Program-made: the position numbers and the translations under genes | Source: Gonapodya prolifera JEL478 | Taxonomy: Eukaryota > Monoblepharomycota > Monoblepharidomycetes > Monoblepharidales > Gonapodyaceae | Direction: 5' to 3' | Assembly: GCA_001574975.1 (NCBI GenBank) | Contig: KQ965781.1 | Location: 230,439 to 294,438 of the forward strand | DNA length: 64,000 nt | Notes under the pieces: model-generated | Databases searched by the model: none | Told to the model about the DNA's origin: nothing | What the model saw: only the letters and a program-made list of their open reading frames with translations | Part shown: in pieces, positions 47,564 to 59,517 of the stretch | How positions within the stretch are numbered: the first letter of the stretch is position 1 | Layout: every line of letters begins with the position of its first letter

Positions 47564-47645
47564 GCACAGGTGTCCGAGTGGTTTAAGGAGTTGCACTCAA
47601 GTTGCAATGGAGCAATCCGCATGAGTTCGAATCTCATCCTGTGCA
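47564..47645 (+). tRNA. tRNA-Leu(CAA), intronless
   Basis: Complete class II cloverleaf. The acceptor stem is GCACAGG pairing with CCTGTGC, discriminator A. The D arm has 'ccgagtggtttaagg'. The anticodon stem TTGCA/TGCAA has loop CTCAAGT (anticodon CAA). A long variable arm follows, then T arm ATGAG-TTCGAAT-CTCAT. Reads UUG leucine codons. There is no intron after the anticodon, unlike many fungal tRNA-Leu(CAA) genes. Confidence 0.95.
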
Positions 47646-48150
47646 TCCTTACTCTTTTGCCTCCGCGGGTCGTCAAATACACCGCCTCGAGGGGTGCCGA
47701 CCAGCTTAGCCCATCCCTTTTGCCCCTTTCCGTCCCAAAACAGACAATGGTCATGTCCGAGTGACCCTGTGTCGCTCCGGACTCCAATCGCCCGATTTTA
47801 GTCTAAGAATAGCATGAGAAATTGTTCGCTCACCGGGTTCTTCTGACCGCAGCCTGGTAGTTAACCAGGTCCAGTTATTTTTGCAACTCGAGGACACGAC
47901 AGAAAGATTCTCGTCAGGCATGGCCCGGAGGCGGCAGCCTCTTTTCACCAACATGTAGCATGTCCACATTTGAGAGGGCATGCGATGACAACGATTTTAT
48001 TCACCCACAAAGGTACCTTGTACTTCTATACATTTGTCAGACATTAGCACTACTGCTGAAAGCAAATGGTTTCCAATGGTTTCGGTAGAACTTTGCTCCA
48101 CCGCAAGTACATATGTAAAAATATTGGCTTCACTTTTCACGCCTTTCGAA
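47646..48150. other. intergenic region
   Basis: After the tRNA gene. Short frames only; nothing supportable. Confidence 0.35.
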
Positions 48151-48880
48151 GCTCTGTGCTGTAATGAATCTAAGAGTGACTTTGCTGTGAAGATACCACT
48201 AATTCCATAGGAGAGGATTTGTTTGCTGAACCGGGTCTGTACGGGATTGAGAGAGTGTGTGAACCAAAGGGAGGTTGTTGCCGTGAGAGGGTTGACAGTG
48301 AGGGACCTGCGTGGAGGTGGAGTGGAGGCGGGATGTCGCTTGCGAGAAGGGCTCCGAGGACCGAGACCAGAAGGAATATATGTACTGGTTTGGAAAACCA
48401 ACAACGGCCCGTAAAGATCAGACACAGTAAGAGAGCGAAGGCGGCAAAACACCAGAAGTCCAGGAGGGTTAGTGCGCCCTCGGTGTGGCATTGCGAGGGA
48501 CAGCGCAGGGTGGGTGTGAGACGACATTTAGGGACACATCACAACTGGAGTGGGGAGTAAACGAAACGTCTCGCGGAGGAGCTGCCAGCAGAGCCACAGG
48601 GGCCACAGATGAGGGTGAACTACGTGCAAACTCCGGGAATACTGGCACCGATGAAGAGGAGGCAGGCGTGGGGATACGTGGGGGACGAGCGGGTGGGTGG
48701 GAACGAGATACTGTAGAAAATGCCGCGGAGGCCTCGAGTCGGGTGACTGTCGCACAAAAGGAAACCGACGGTTGATTCCAGGGAGGGCTTGAGCATGTCT
48801 GGCGGGTTGTGTGCGTGGGCCGAGGTGTGAGTGTACTTTCCAGACTGCTGCCACAAGGAACCTAGCGCTCATTTCCCGCG
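48150..48880 (-). CDS. possible cell-surface protein with Ser/Pro stalk and membrane helices
   Basis: Minus strand. A long open frame of Ser/Pro-rich, stalk-like text (for example PARPPRIPTPASSSSVPVFP) runs from about 48865 to 48470, with a few cysteines. In an adjacent frame two hydrophobic segments follow: LTLLDFWCFAAFALLLCLIF and HIFLLVSVLGALLA, then a short tail ending near 48165. Joining them needs an intron or frameshift near 48480-48560 that I could not fix, and no convincing start was found upstream. The layout suits a fungal wall-anchored or membrane protein. It could also be a relic. Confidence 0.3.
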
Positions 48881-49284
48881 TCTCTTCCTCGTACCTTCTA
48901 TATTGACTGAATGTCTTTTCCTCCTTTCTCGGCATAACTCACACTGGAGGTTATTCTTTGGTGTGCAGTGGAACTTCCTGCTGACCACTGTTCCACGTCA
49001 TATACGTTCTGGAGCTTTCTGCCAAGAAGACGTCGGGCGGAGCATGAGTAAGAACTTGCAGATGAAGGTATCAGTGTTGTGAGGGCATTCATTGGTTCCA
49101 GCAAAATGCTTGTACAAGATGCCTCGTCCTAACATTTATAATGGCGAGATTGTCCCAGGATCACCGAAACTCTTTTAGCCGTCGATTGTCTGAGCCAGAG
49201 CTTCAGTAGTCAGCGGATTCTGACTCTAGTGTTCGTTGACGTGTCACCACGGCATCCATCCACCATTCCCGAGTTTTCCACCCA

Positions 49285-49464
49285 TCACAGCGCCAAGAGG
49301 TCCCCGAACTCTCTGAAGAGGTAGACCGCTCCAACGAAAACGCCGACGTGCAGACTCATTTTGAGGTTTCCGGGGTGAGCGACCTCTGCCCACACGATGT
49401 CGAGAAGCGTCGGGGGTTTGGGAGGAATCTGGGGACCGAGACCGCGGCGCAAGGCAGGGTTCAT
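49285..49464 (-). CDS. small single-span membrane protein, 59 aa
   Basis: Minus strand ATG at 49464, one exon. The N-terminus is Pro/Arg-rich (NPALRRGLGPQIPPKPPTLL), followed by DIVWAEVAHPGNLKMSLHVG and a hydrophobic segment (VGVFVGAVYLFREFGDLLAL) to the stop. Short proteins of this form, with a conserved W-A-E...HP-x-N turn before one helix, occur as mitochondrial or ER membrane subunits. I cannot name the family with certainty. An alternative longer frame from 49605 is less likely, because its extra residues are of low quality. Confidence 0.5.
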   Translation of the reverse strand: MNPALRRGLGPQIPPKPPTLLDIVWAEVAHPGNLKMSLHVGVFVGAVYLFREFGDLLAL

Positions 49465-49734
49465 GGAGATAGGGAGATGCGCGGAGACGGGGGGGAAGAG
49501 TGCGGAGGGATGTGTTCGAAAGTGACGATGTGCTTTGGTCAGCGAGGAAAAGAAATCCAGCCAGTTCGCTTGCACGGAATGGAATGGAGAACCCAAAGAT
49601 CGCATCTGTCACGAAGAAGGCAGCGGACTCCAGCACACGGCAATCGCAGGTTGGTGCAGTGACACGAGCATCGCGCTGCGTTGGTGTCCGCTCTCCTTTA
49701 AGACCGACGTTCTATTCATTCTTCGAAGTCCACG

Positions 49735-50906
49735 GTGGCGAACAAGGTAGCTTCTCAACCCGCGCAGTCGAAAAAGCGAAAGGCGGAGGACGTAGACCAC
49801 GTGTGTCCTGTGTGCCTGGAGGCAACCATACGGAAAAAACCATCAATGAAGCTCAAACTGCATGCCAACTCAATCATCGAAAGCCTTCAAAGAAATTCCG
49901 CCTGGTGGAACCCGCGGCGTCTTCTTCTCATCTATCAAATGCTCGTGTTTCGGACGAGGTGCTCTCAGACGTAGAATCCTTCCAAGGGAAGGACAAATCG
50001 AGAGGCGGACAGGAGAGATGGTCTTGGGTGTAAGTGAAACCCACACATTCCTAAAGCGAGTAATTTTTTACTTAACGTATTCGCACAGGTTTCGCCCGCC
50101 GCCCTCGTTCGTCACTCTCCCAATCGACACGGATCCAAAAACGACTCCGTTCGATGTGGCGAATTTGCGTGGTCCCGATGGAGAAGGAAAACAATTCTGG
50201 GTCTTTAGAGTTCCAGCTCACGTGAATCAAAAGTTCTGACCGCCGAATATCTGAGATAGCAAGCGCGTAATCGGATCGACTCACACCTGTAACACGTAGA
50301 TACCACTCTCGCACCTCTCCTCCAAAATGAAACTTTCCTCCCTCCTCACTCCAACTGAAGACCCCTCAGAACCTCTTTGTACCATCGAAGCCTCCGCACC
50401 GGCCGTTCCCGGTTGCCGGGACAACCGCCATCAGAAACATAGCCCTCCACGAATCACAACCAGGGGGTGCTCTTCCGCCGCTTCTTGAGCGGGTCAAGAT
50501 GCTCGTTCCGGATGGTGAGAGTGGGAAGCTTGTCCTTTGTGAGTTCTGCACGCCTGGCGGCAGGTTTCAGCCGTCTCAACATTTACCTGCCACTACCACC
50601 CTTTCAGCACCCATCCCCACCACTCGCTTCTTCGACATCGTACCGCACCACCCGACCCTCTCCACCGCCAAAGACGTCGCCAACGCTGGACGTCACGCAA
50701 AGCGGAAGGTCGTTGGCGCACGAGCGACCATCGAAGAGGCATCCAAGGAGACAAAACGTCTCCATGGGAAGCTGTACGTCGCGGGTGCACGTGGTGATGA
50801 CGCGAGAGTTCATAGATCCACCGGTGCTGGGGTTGGTGCTGCGGACGGGGAGCAAAGGCGAAGAAAAAGGACAAGGCCAAGGAGAGGGAGGGTACAGAGA
50901 AGGTGA
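49735..50906 (+). CDS. Lys-rich nuclear protein, possibly RNA polymerase I subunit A34-like
   Basis: Exons in order: an N-terminal Lys-rich segment near 49735 (SQPAQSKKRKAED, start codon not settled because no ATG is in frame there), then a frame to 50029 (HRKPSKKFRLVEPAASSSHL). Exon 50089-50221 encodes FRPPPSFVTLPIDTDPKTTP, DVANLRGPDGEGKQFWVFRV and PAH. A further exon from 50370 encodes NLFVPSKPPHRPFPVAG and ERVKMLVPDGESGKLVLCE. The C-terminus is basic. The FRPPPSF... and QFWVFRVPA pattern resembles the dimerisation region of A34.5/PAF49, which pairs with A49 in RNA polymerase I. That is a tentative match; a plain 'hypothetical' label is the safe reading. Confidence 0.4.
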
Positions 50907-51470
50907 AAGATAAAAGTTAATCGTAAATGCGTTGTTTGGGAGCGGGAGAAGTGAGAATATGAATGTGTGCTGAGAGATTACAAAAATTGGACGCATCTTC
51001 CCCGTCTTCAATCGCTCTTAGATTTGCACCGAATCAGCTCATATTCGTCAAGGGGACCGCTCCAAAGGAAACATGGCGTCGTACTATGGTTCGCATCACT
51101 GCTTCGCGTGGAGAATCGCACCGTCTCGTTCACGATCGACCCACTCTTCCAACCCTTCTGACTCGAACAGAGGACCTCAACCTCCAGGACCCCGCTCTCA
51201 CACCAAAACTTCCACGCCCATCATCATCCGAATCGTCACCGGGGTCACGATGGCCTGGTCACGGAGGGTCCAACAACCCCCACCGAGCGATGGTGTGAGG
51301 GATTTCATGGACTCGACCAGAGAAGGATTCGCGGGTGGTGATAAGGACAGGGCGGAGAGAGCGGCACGGCTTGTGAAGTGGGTTTATGATGGGGGCATGA
51401 TATATAGACCTTCCCAATCGCCCAAATGACTTATTAGTTGCACTGGTTCTGGAAGCACCGTTACAACAGC
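50907..51470. other. stretch upstream of the RING relic
   Basis: Overlapping plus-strand frames (from 50963 and 51073) are open for ~110 codons each, but lack domains. They may be the untranslated or lost N-terminal part of the RING gene. No repeat seen. Confidence 0.3.
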
Positions 51471-52340
51471 ATGTTTGGAGGACTGCGAGACCGACTTAAC
51501 GGAATGGAACCGAGTCAACAGATGCTTGATGCACTTTTCCAGCAGTTGCTCACCGAAGGAGGTGGAGGGTGAGTGCGACGACTAGTGTATTTGAGCATGT
51601 TGCCTCAAGGTCTCTGTTGTCAACGTGCTTTCATAAACTTTCGTTGTTTCTGAATGAATCCATGTCCAGTCCTCGAGGAACGCCACCCGCGAGTAAAAAT
51701 TTCGTTGCGAACCATCCCACAGTTGGTATCTGAGGGAAGCATCGAGGAGAGCTCTCTTACCTCACTACGAATGTAATTCTGGCCGTCGTGGCTGGATACG
51801 CTGGGAGGAATGCCGATTCCCGATGACTATCGACCAAAGAACACGTGTTTGACAAATGTTTGGACACCACGCAGATAAAGCGTGTTCAGTATGCGTGGAA
51901 GATTTTCGAAAGGAAAGTGTCGCAAGGAACTGCCGTTTGGACATATCTTTCACGCCGGATGGAGTGTGTAGTACTTACTGGGGGAGATTGAACCAGATCC
52001 TTACCGCAACCACCGCAGTCTCTTTCCATGGCTTGAGCTACGCAACACTTGGTAAGTTTTTACCCATCGAATTCGGTATTCGGCGAAGTAGAATGATACC
52101 ACGACACAACCTTCCTTTTCATCCACGTTATAAGCCCCGTCTGCAGACGTGAATACCCAACCGACGATGTCGAATACGAGGAACAAAAGCGTGCACGGGA
52201 GCGACAGGCACGGGGTGCAGCGACAGCGAGCAGTGGGAATCTCGCACACAGGCAACTCGGACGGTTGCAGAAGACGAGGATGATCGAGATTGGACGTATG
52301 GTTAAAGAGTATTTAAGTGTAAATGAGAGTTGGGAACGAT
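51471..52340 (+). pseudogene. decayed RNF115/126-type RING-H2 ubiquitin ligase gene
   Basis: The exon at about 51471-51568 reads FGGLRDRLNGMEPSQQMLDA. After an intron comes PRGTPPASKNFVANHPTVG, then a one-base shift to VSEGSIEESSLTSLRM. The RING begins KACSVCVEDFRKE. A one-base shift follows, then LPFGHIFHAG, where Cys is expected at the Phe. The expected 5' splice site after GGATG reads GA instead of GT. Later exons restore the end of the domain: LFPWLELRNT, then CPVCRREYPTDDVEYEEQ, and a helical tail. The order matches BCA2/RNF126-type E3 ligases, which ubiquitinate endosomal and mislocalised membrane proteins. Two frameshifts, a lost zinc ligand and a damaged splice site argue for a pseudogene, although basecalling errors could contribute. 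Confidence 0.65.
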
Positions 52341-52790
52341 AGGTTGACCTTGCGTTTTGAACCCACCCACAAGACAACCCAAAAATCAATCGCAAAAGGA
52401 CAATTGTCAATCGCAACCCAGCCATCTTCCACAAAAATTTCGAATCACGACATAAAACCCGAATGTGAGTCGAAGACGGGAGTGATCCACTCGAATTTCG
52501 CGGGAAATAGCGAAATCAGGGCCTGGTCGAGTTGACCTTGAGAACCTCGCTGGACGATTGATTCGAGCAATTCGAGGCGACAGACTCTGCTGTAAAACTT
52601 TTCGTAATTGATTTCTACATTTCAATCGCGCCTACAGTGCCCTCGTGCCTTGGATTATTGGATCAGATGTCAAACGTCCTTGGCGTCAGGAACACCAATT
52701 CGCTACCCACCAAAAGCAACAGGAGCGGTGGGCACGGTGGGCACCAGAAAAACGTACAGTTCGGTACTGCTGGCTATAAGGTATGGTCAT

Positions 52791-55534
52791 ATGATGGTTT
52801 CATTTCCTCGAATCAATCGTCCGCCAGGGTTCGATGACACATTCGATTGCCAGACTCCCTACATTACGGACCCAGAGAATCTCACTACGAAGTCAAGCAA
52901 CTTGCGGAGAAATGTGGACAAGAGTTCTGGTAACCCAATTTGGGCGACAGAAACGTTCGAACCGGAACTTTCGGAGGTGTCAATGCTAGAGCGTTTCCGT
53001 TCCCAGAAAACGAAAGACAACGACAACTACGACCGCACAGTGAGTAAGCCCCAGCGAATAAAGGTTTGCATGTTAATACTCAACCGTTTAATTGCTTGCA
53101 GGATGTCCTCTATACAACCCCATGCAAACCAGTACAATTGACGACAAACACCACGAAGGGCACAGAAACTGGTCACTGCAACAAGTATCACATTTCTGCG
53201 AGCTCAAAATGCACCGAGTACACCAACCAACTCTCCGAAGTCGCCGAAGCCGAGAGTAAACATCCTTCAGACCCTGCAGTCAGTCCACGAGCTCCTAATA
53301 TGGGTTTTCATCAAGAGGGTCCTCTCTCCGATAACAAAGAGAATATTCCTCCCCTGTGGTCCTTCGATGAATTGCACTCCACTGAGGGAGACGCGACACT
53401 CCAACCCAATGGCGAGACGGGTAACGTTGCGGAACAGAAATCCAAAACGTCGCCGATCGAAAAGCCGGAGACCGAAGACAACGTTTGCCGAGTCAAAAGA
53501 TATGATGAGTTGCCGACTAGCCCCTCGCTTGCGGAACCTCAGACTTCTTCATGGCTATCTTTCCTGTCCACACCATCTCGCATGAAAGAAACAGTAACGC
53601 AAGCTCCCGAGGACGCGACAACCACACCCGCCTCTACCGTGGGAGGCGGTGGCTCTAGCTCGAGTGGTGGTGGTGGGAGGCGTGGAGAAGGTCGAAGCAG
53701 CGGAAACGGTGCTGCTGGAAATGGAGAGGGATCAGGGTCGAACAATGGTGCCTTATCTGGTAACTACGGACCCAGTGGTTCTGGTGATGGTGGCCGAGAT
53801 GAAGGAAATGGAAATGGTCACGATGGGCATCGAAGGTCTGCTCGCCTCTTTTCGAGGTCCGGGAACGAGACAACGGATGATGATGAAGAGGAGGAAGATG
53901 AAGAACGCGAGACTTCGACAGGATATGATACGCCAGAGATATCGGCCTCAACTCCTACCGCTATTCATCGCCCGCATGCCAGGCGATATCCGAACCGCAG
54001 ATCTCAACCTGTACTCTCTGCTACCCCACCACCCGGGGATGCACCCCCAACGGACCTGCCGAACGACCTGCCTGACAATTCCCAAGAGTCTACAACTGTA
54101 GCCTTTGCCGCCGTTGAGCTCACCGAAAACGTCCGTAATGGATCTCCACCGCCATCTCCTGATACGAACCCTCCTCGGCGACCTTCTGGTGTCGTGGCGC
54201 TCGCAGCGTCGCGAAGAACGAATCGATCCACTGGAAATGGTACACGTGACAGACGTGCCCCCGTGCTTTCAAATCTCACAGTGGTCGCTGGCAACGCCGG
54301 GGCACAGCTGCACACGGCAACCGATCCACCCACACGGCCCAACGGAGAAGCAGGCAGAAGACGGGGTACTGGAACTGTACAGCCTCTTGGTCGCATGGCG
54401 CCACCATCGCCCGTCGACATTCAGGCCCGACAAGTGAGAAACACCTCTCAGAGGGGACGTAACACCGTTCGTACCATCCCACCGGTAACGCATCGAGGCT
54501 CTCCAAGGCGATCTCAGCGACCCACTAGTGCCAACGAACCACGCGGTGGCAGCGCTATCCCACGATCTCCTCAAAGGCCTAGCACTCGACTCACGAATTC
54601 ACTTCTCTTGTCCGTTGATTCGCCCGACCAGAGAGAATCCCACACCGCTCTCTATTCGCCCGAGCCGAATATGAATGGTTCTACTTTGATGAAATCGCCA
54701 CTGAGATTGAGGTCGGGGAAAAATCTAGCCTTCGAGGCTCCCGATCCAGAAGAAAAAGAGCGACAAAAGCGCGAAAGGATGAGACGAATCGCTTCCGTGA
54801 AAGAGGATAATCGATTAGCGGAACGACGTCTGTCGACGTCCACGGTTGCTTCGGATGCATCTAACCAGTGGGGCGACGCCCCGAGGAGGACACCAAGTTC
54901 CAGCCGACCTGCAACCCCGTTCGGGTTCCAAATTTGGACCAGCTCGCGACCAAGTTCTACAGCTTCGAATTCGACGGCACCGGCACAATTCACTGCTCCA
55001 GTGTCGCAATCAGATAATTCAGATCTTGACTCGGCGTTCAACGCTGGGGCGAAGCTGGGACTTGTAGGTATCACCGCTCCCATCACCCGGCCAGCACCTC
55101 CGACAGAAGAGTTGATTGCGAGAAACCTTCGCTCACGAAGTATCATTTACGATCCCCCAGCCACACCACCCAGAGGCGGGCGACGCGACACGGACAGTGA
55201 GATGAACAGTAGAGACCCTACGGGAAAAGCACCCACAGCACTTCCAACCTTCGACGAGTACCTTACCGGCAATGGCACTGCATCCGCCGCGGAACCTTCA
55301 GCGCCTCATACACCAAAACGTAACCTTAGAAGTACATGCCACCCGAGAACACCCACGGCCCCACGGACCCCGAGTGCAAACGACAACACAAACGAGCACG
55401 GCGTAATGGGCGGAATTGTGGGGCTCCCGGAGTTGCTCCTTCAGACGTCGCGTAAGAAGGGCCACGAGAGGTTCTCGTCGACGGAGGATTCAGACCGCGA
55501 GGGACCGCTCAGGAAGAAGAAGAGGGCACCGTAA
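52791..55534 (+). CDS. long disordered protein with KEN-box and cyclin-docking-like motifs
   Basis: Two exons, 52791-53039 and 53102-55534, phase 0, about 894 aa. An alternative ATG lies at 52794. Almost the whole protein is low complexity: a Gly/Ser/Asn tract (GGGGSSSSGGGGRRGEGRSS), an acidic block (TTDDDEEEEDEERE), and many Ser/Thr-Pro sites. One helical, charged segment reads EEKERQKRERMRRIASVKED. The C-terminus is basic (GPLRKKKRAP). Short motifs stand out: LSDNKENIPP (KEN box, an APC/C degron) and HRRSARLFSR (RxL-like cyclin-docking form), with repeated (S/T)P-R/K sites typical of CDK substrates. This suggests a cell-cycle-regulated nuclear protein; short motifs alone do not prove it. 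Family not recognised. Confidence 0.75.
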
Positions 55535-55914
55535 CTTGCTCAGTCACAAATGAAAGGAGGATAAGAACGAAGAGGGGGATATTTGGGAACAGAAATGGGG
55601 ATACCGATCAACTGTGAGGGCTTTTCTTTCCGACATATGGATATTTTTAATGGGTTTATGACGCGGAAAATAACCAAAAAAAATTATGATCTGCAGAAAT
55701 ATTTCTTCAAATCGACAATAAATTCTCTCTTTTCTAATTGAACACCCCAGTTTTCACAGTTTGAAACCGATAGCTCAAGGCAAAGCCTAACCCTGGGCGG
55801 ACCCAACGGCAATGCAGGATGAGGCTCAGGAAGTTTATCCACGGTTTACCCGGTCTTTGGCCAAGTTCATCTCAGTTTTTTTGTACGCAAAGAAATTGGA
55901 ATTCTCCCTATCGA
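55535..55914. other. intergenic region
   Basis: A+T-rich first half with A runs near 55676-55684 and an AATAAA-like site near 55720. Likely the 3' end of the disordered-protein gene and the promoter of the transporter gene. No gene seen. Confidence 0.4.
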
Positions 55915-58582
55915 ATGGCAGAAGCGTCGACGGAAACGCTGGCGCAGGAGAAAGTGGCGCTGACGGAGGCCAAGGAGGACGTGGCGCTGCCCGTGGACGC
56001 GAAGAAAAACGGCGATGGGAATGCGACGACAACGACAGTGGCGGACAAGACGGGAGACGTCGAGAAGGGCGACACGTCGGAGCCGGACGTCGATGTCATT
56101 GAACGCGGACCGGGTGCCCAGACGTACTCGAAGCTGGAGTTCTTTCTGCTGTTCCTCGGGCTCTGTGGGTGCCGGATGTTGGGGGGGGACACTCCGATCT
56201 GTATCCGCGACATGGACTTACAACTCGAAACTTCAATCCAATTTATTGAAACTCTACTCAACGCATTCAGCTCTAGCACTCTTTGTTGCCTGTCTGGATC
56301 AGACCATCGTCAGGTGAATGTCCTTTCGCTTCCTAAAGGCTACATAGTCTATATCGGTCTTACTCTGGCTCCCACCCCACGCAGTGTCACTGTACCAAAA
56401 CTCGTGACAGAGTTCCAGACTCTCAGCGGTCTCTCGTGGATTTTCACGTACGTTCTGTCACTCCCTCGAATTCACTCGCCAACCGATGTGACAGTTTATG
56501 CACCCATTCTTCCCCTCCACCACCGCAGCGCATACCTCCTCACAGCCACGTAAGTCTCCCACTCTCACCGTTTTACATTTACGCTCACTCTCACCGCCAC
56601 CCTCTCCATGAAACTTCAGTCCTTTCATCCCCTCTTATGGAAAACTCTCTGATATTCTCGGTCGCAAACCAGTCTTCCTCTTCGCGGTCACCGTATTTGA
56701 AGTTGGTAGTGCTATTTGCGGTGCCGCGTGAGTTGTATTCTCTGGCTTGCTCCGTCACCTTGCGATGCAGTGGTTGATTACTTATTAAAATTGCCACGAC
56801 TCTCCTGCACATGCAGCAACAACATGACGACACTCATCATCGGTCGTGCGTAAGTCTCTTCTCGAATCGTATACACCTGTTCCGAGCCCGTCATTAACGT
56901 CCAACTGTAAACAAGTGTCGCTGGTCTCGGCGGAGGAGGCATCTTCTCCCTCGTGATGATCATCATCGCCGACGTCGTCCCTCTGGCCGACAGACCCAAA
57001 TACCAAGGGTGAGTCTTTTCCGACTTCTTCCGTTCTTACCTCCCCAGCTCATCTTCGGTGTTCCGTTCTTCCAATCTTCGCCTTTACCTCGTTTTCAACA
57101 GAATTCTCGGGGCCGTGTTCGGTCTCTCCTCCGTCATGGGTCCACTTCTCGGTGGCACATTCACAGACCACCTCTCGTGGCGGTGGTGTTTGTACGTCTC
57201 CCATTCTACACCCAGTTCCGATATTACTCTCCTCATCGCCACCTGTCCCCTCACACTCCTCCTTCCTGACCCCACCCCCCACTCAACACCAGCTACATCA
57301 ACCTCCCCCTCGGCATCTTCACCATCTTCGTCACCGTCTTCTTCCTCAAACTGCCCCTCGGCTCCGGCGACATCCGTAACAAGCTCAAGCAAATCGACTA
57401 CCTCGGAACGTTCCTCCTTGTCGCCGGTGTGATTCTGTTGCTGGTGCCCCTGTCCTTGGCGGGGACCGAGTATGAGTGGAAGAGCGGGTTTGTGATTGGG
57501 ATGTTGTGCGCGTGCGGTATGTTTTGCTGTTGCGGTTTTACTTTCACTGGGACGTACACCACTCACACATATCTCATCCTCGCCTCACCCTTCCACACCT
57601 GATGCACCGGCCTCACAATCCCACCTCACCAGTCATCTCCCTCTCCCTCTTCCTCCTCGTGGAATCCCGTTTCGCCGTCGACCCCACCGTCCCCCTTCGC
57701 CTGTTCCGCGACCGCTACATCGCCGCCGTGCTCGCGTGCGGGTTCTTTGTCGGGATGGCAATCATCAGCGCCACCGTGTACGCGCCCATCTTCCTCCAGG
57801 TCGTGAATGGAGAGACAGCAGTGGATGCGGGGATTGGAACGATTCCGTTGATTATGTCGTTGGTGGTGTTTTCGCTCGTTAGTGGGGCGTTCATGACCTG
57901 TGAGTCGGAGCGAAGTCCCCTCACCACTGCTACTGATCCAACCCTACATCCTCCCCCACCTGCATTCACAGTCACCTCGCGATACCAACCCCTCCTCCCA
58001 CTTGGCGCCATTCTCATCGCGGTCGGCGGCTACCTGATGTCCACGCTCAACGAGTCCAGCTCTCGCGGCGCCCAAATCGCATACTTTATCATCATCGGTG
58101 CCGGGTTCGGCTTCGAAGTACAGACTGTCATCGTCGCTGCCCAGGCGACGGCGAAGCCCGAGGATGTGGCCATTGTCACGGCTAATACGACCTTCTGGCA
58201 GCAGATCGGATCGCTCATCGGTACGTACTCCAGGCATAAACTATGTCGCTGTGCGACGTCGCCTAATCCTCTACCATTTCCAGGCGTCCAAATCGGCTCC
58301 TCCCTCTTCACCAACAAGCTCACATCCGGCATCCTCGAATTCGCACCCAACGCCAACCTCATCTGGGTTCAAAACAACCCTTCGTACATCCGCGTCGCGC
58401 CGCCCGAGCTCGTCCCGCCCAGCGATGTCGCAGGTGTCATCACCGCGTACGTTAAGGCCCTCGACACTGTGTTCATCCTGGCGATTCCATTCGCCGCAGC
58501 GCTGTTTTTGGTCAGTTGGGGCGTCAAGATGCAGAAGCTGCCCAAGGGCGCGTTGTCGCAGGGTGCTGCACATGGTATTTGA
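55915..58582 (+). CDS. MFS transporter, fungal drug:H+ antiporter-like (14-TM type)
   Basis: Multi-exon gene, ATG 55915. The cytosolic N-terminus is acidic (~75 aa). Recognisable segments in order: [12 protein letters not shown] (motif D1-like), [40 protein letters not shown] (motif A), [40 protein letters not shown] (motif C) and [20 protein letters not shown]. After these come [60 protein letters not shown] and a last helix near [20 protein letters not shown]. About fourteen helices fit. Introns are short, with several small exons (56.2-57.1 kb). Motif C is typical of antiporters that export toxic compounds or siderophores with H+; substrate unknown. No lesion seen, though exon borders in 56.2-56.6 kb are approximate. 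Confidence 0.88.
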
Positions 58583-58910
58583 GGGTTGCGGCGTTACTGT
58601 TGAAACCCACCAGCATGGGAGTACGTGACGACTTTAACAATGGCACTTGCACTATAGAGCTGTACTTGTTTAGAGTTTTATTTTAATCTCTGTTGCCTAC
58701 GAGTGATACAATTCGACCTTACGTCAGTAGGTTTGAGTAGTCGAGATCGTTGGTGTTTGGAGGCAGGTTGATGCGATCATAGCCAGACCAAGAATTCGAT
58801 CACACTCCTTTCACAACGATTAGCCCGCTTTAAAGAATCGGAACAACGAAAGTGAGCTAAGGGAATCAACCATCAAGACGCCGCAATCCATAAAACACTC
58901 CGTCTGCAGG
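58583..58910. other. intergenic region
   Basis: Between the transporter stop and the debranching-enzyme relic. No open frame of note. No ATG suitable for the relic was found here. Confidence 0.35.
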
Positions 58911-59345
58911 TCGCTGCAACCGGCTGTGTCCATGGGAATCTTGACACGATATACGAGGCGATTTCGGCCAGCGAGGCGGAGGTAGATCTCTTAGTAGTGT
59001 GCGGAGACTTTGAGGCTCGTCCTGCTCGTCCCCAGACGATGGGCGCGTTGATCGTAGAGAGCAATTGATATCTCGTCCGCCACAGACTCTACGGAACCTT
59101 TCGGATCTCCATGCTATGGCTGTTCCCGACAAGTATCGTGATATGGGAAACTTTTACGCCGATTACACAGGAACGAAAACGGCGACTGTCCCAACTGTCT
59201 TCGTCGGTGGGAATCACGAAGCTTTTAACTACCTCTCGGAGCTCTTTCATGGGGGCTGGGTAGCACCCAACATTTACTATCTTGGAGCTGCCGGTATCAT
59301 TAATTTTGGTGGCTTGCGTATTCGCTTCATTCAAGTCAAATACAG
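58911..59345 (+). pseudogene. DBR1: truncated lariat-debranching-enzyme (DBR1) copy
   Basis: An exon starting after an AG at 58910 reads VAATGCVHGNLDTIYEAISA and VDLLVVCGDFEA, the first metallophosphoesterase motifs of DBR1. After a ~70-bp intron-like stretch the frame (one base off) reads LRNLSDLHAMAVPDKYRDMG and VPTVFVGGNHEAFNYLSELF, then HGGWVAPNIYYLGAAGIINF (GNHE metal motif). After GGLRI the homology stops, and unrelated sequence follows into the 3' end of the thioredoxin gene on the other strand. Missing are the initiator ATG, the later metal-binding His motifs and the C-terminal domain. DBR1 hydrolyses the 2'-5' bond of intron lariats. This is a 5' fragment, not a working gene. Confidence 0.72.
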
Positions 59346-59517
59346 TCAACTGCTGACAACTTCAATGTACCAAAAGTTGCGCGCCGTACGAAATGCTTCA
59401 GCTGTAGAGACGTGGGAGGATCATACAAATTCTCAAATCAATTGTGCGGTCGCCCACTACAGAGGAGGCAGTACATGCAACCATAAACTATTCGCTACGT
59501 TTATTGCCGGTGAATGT

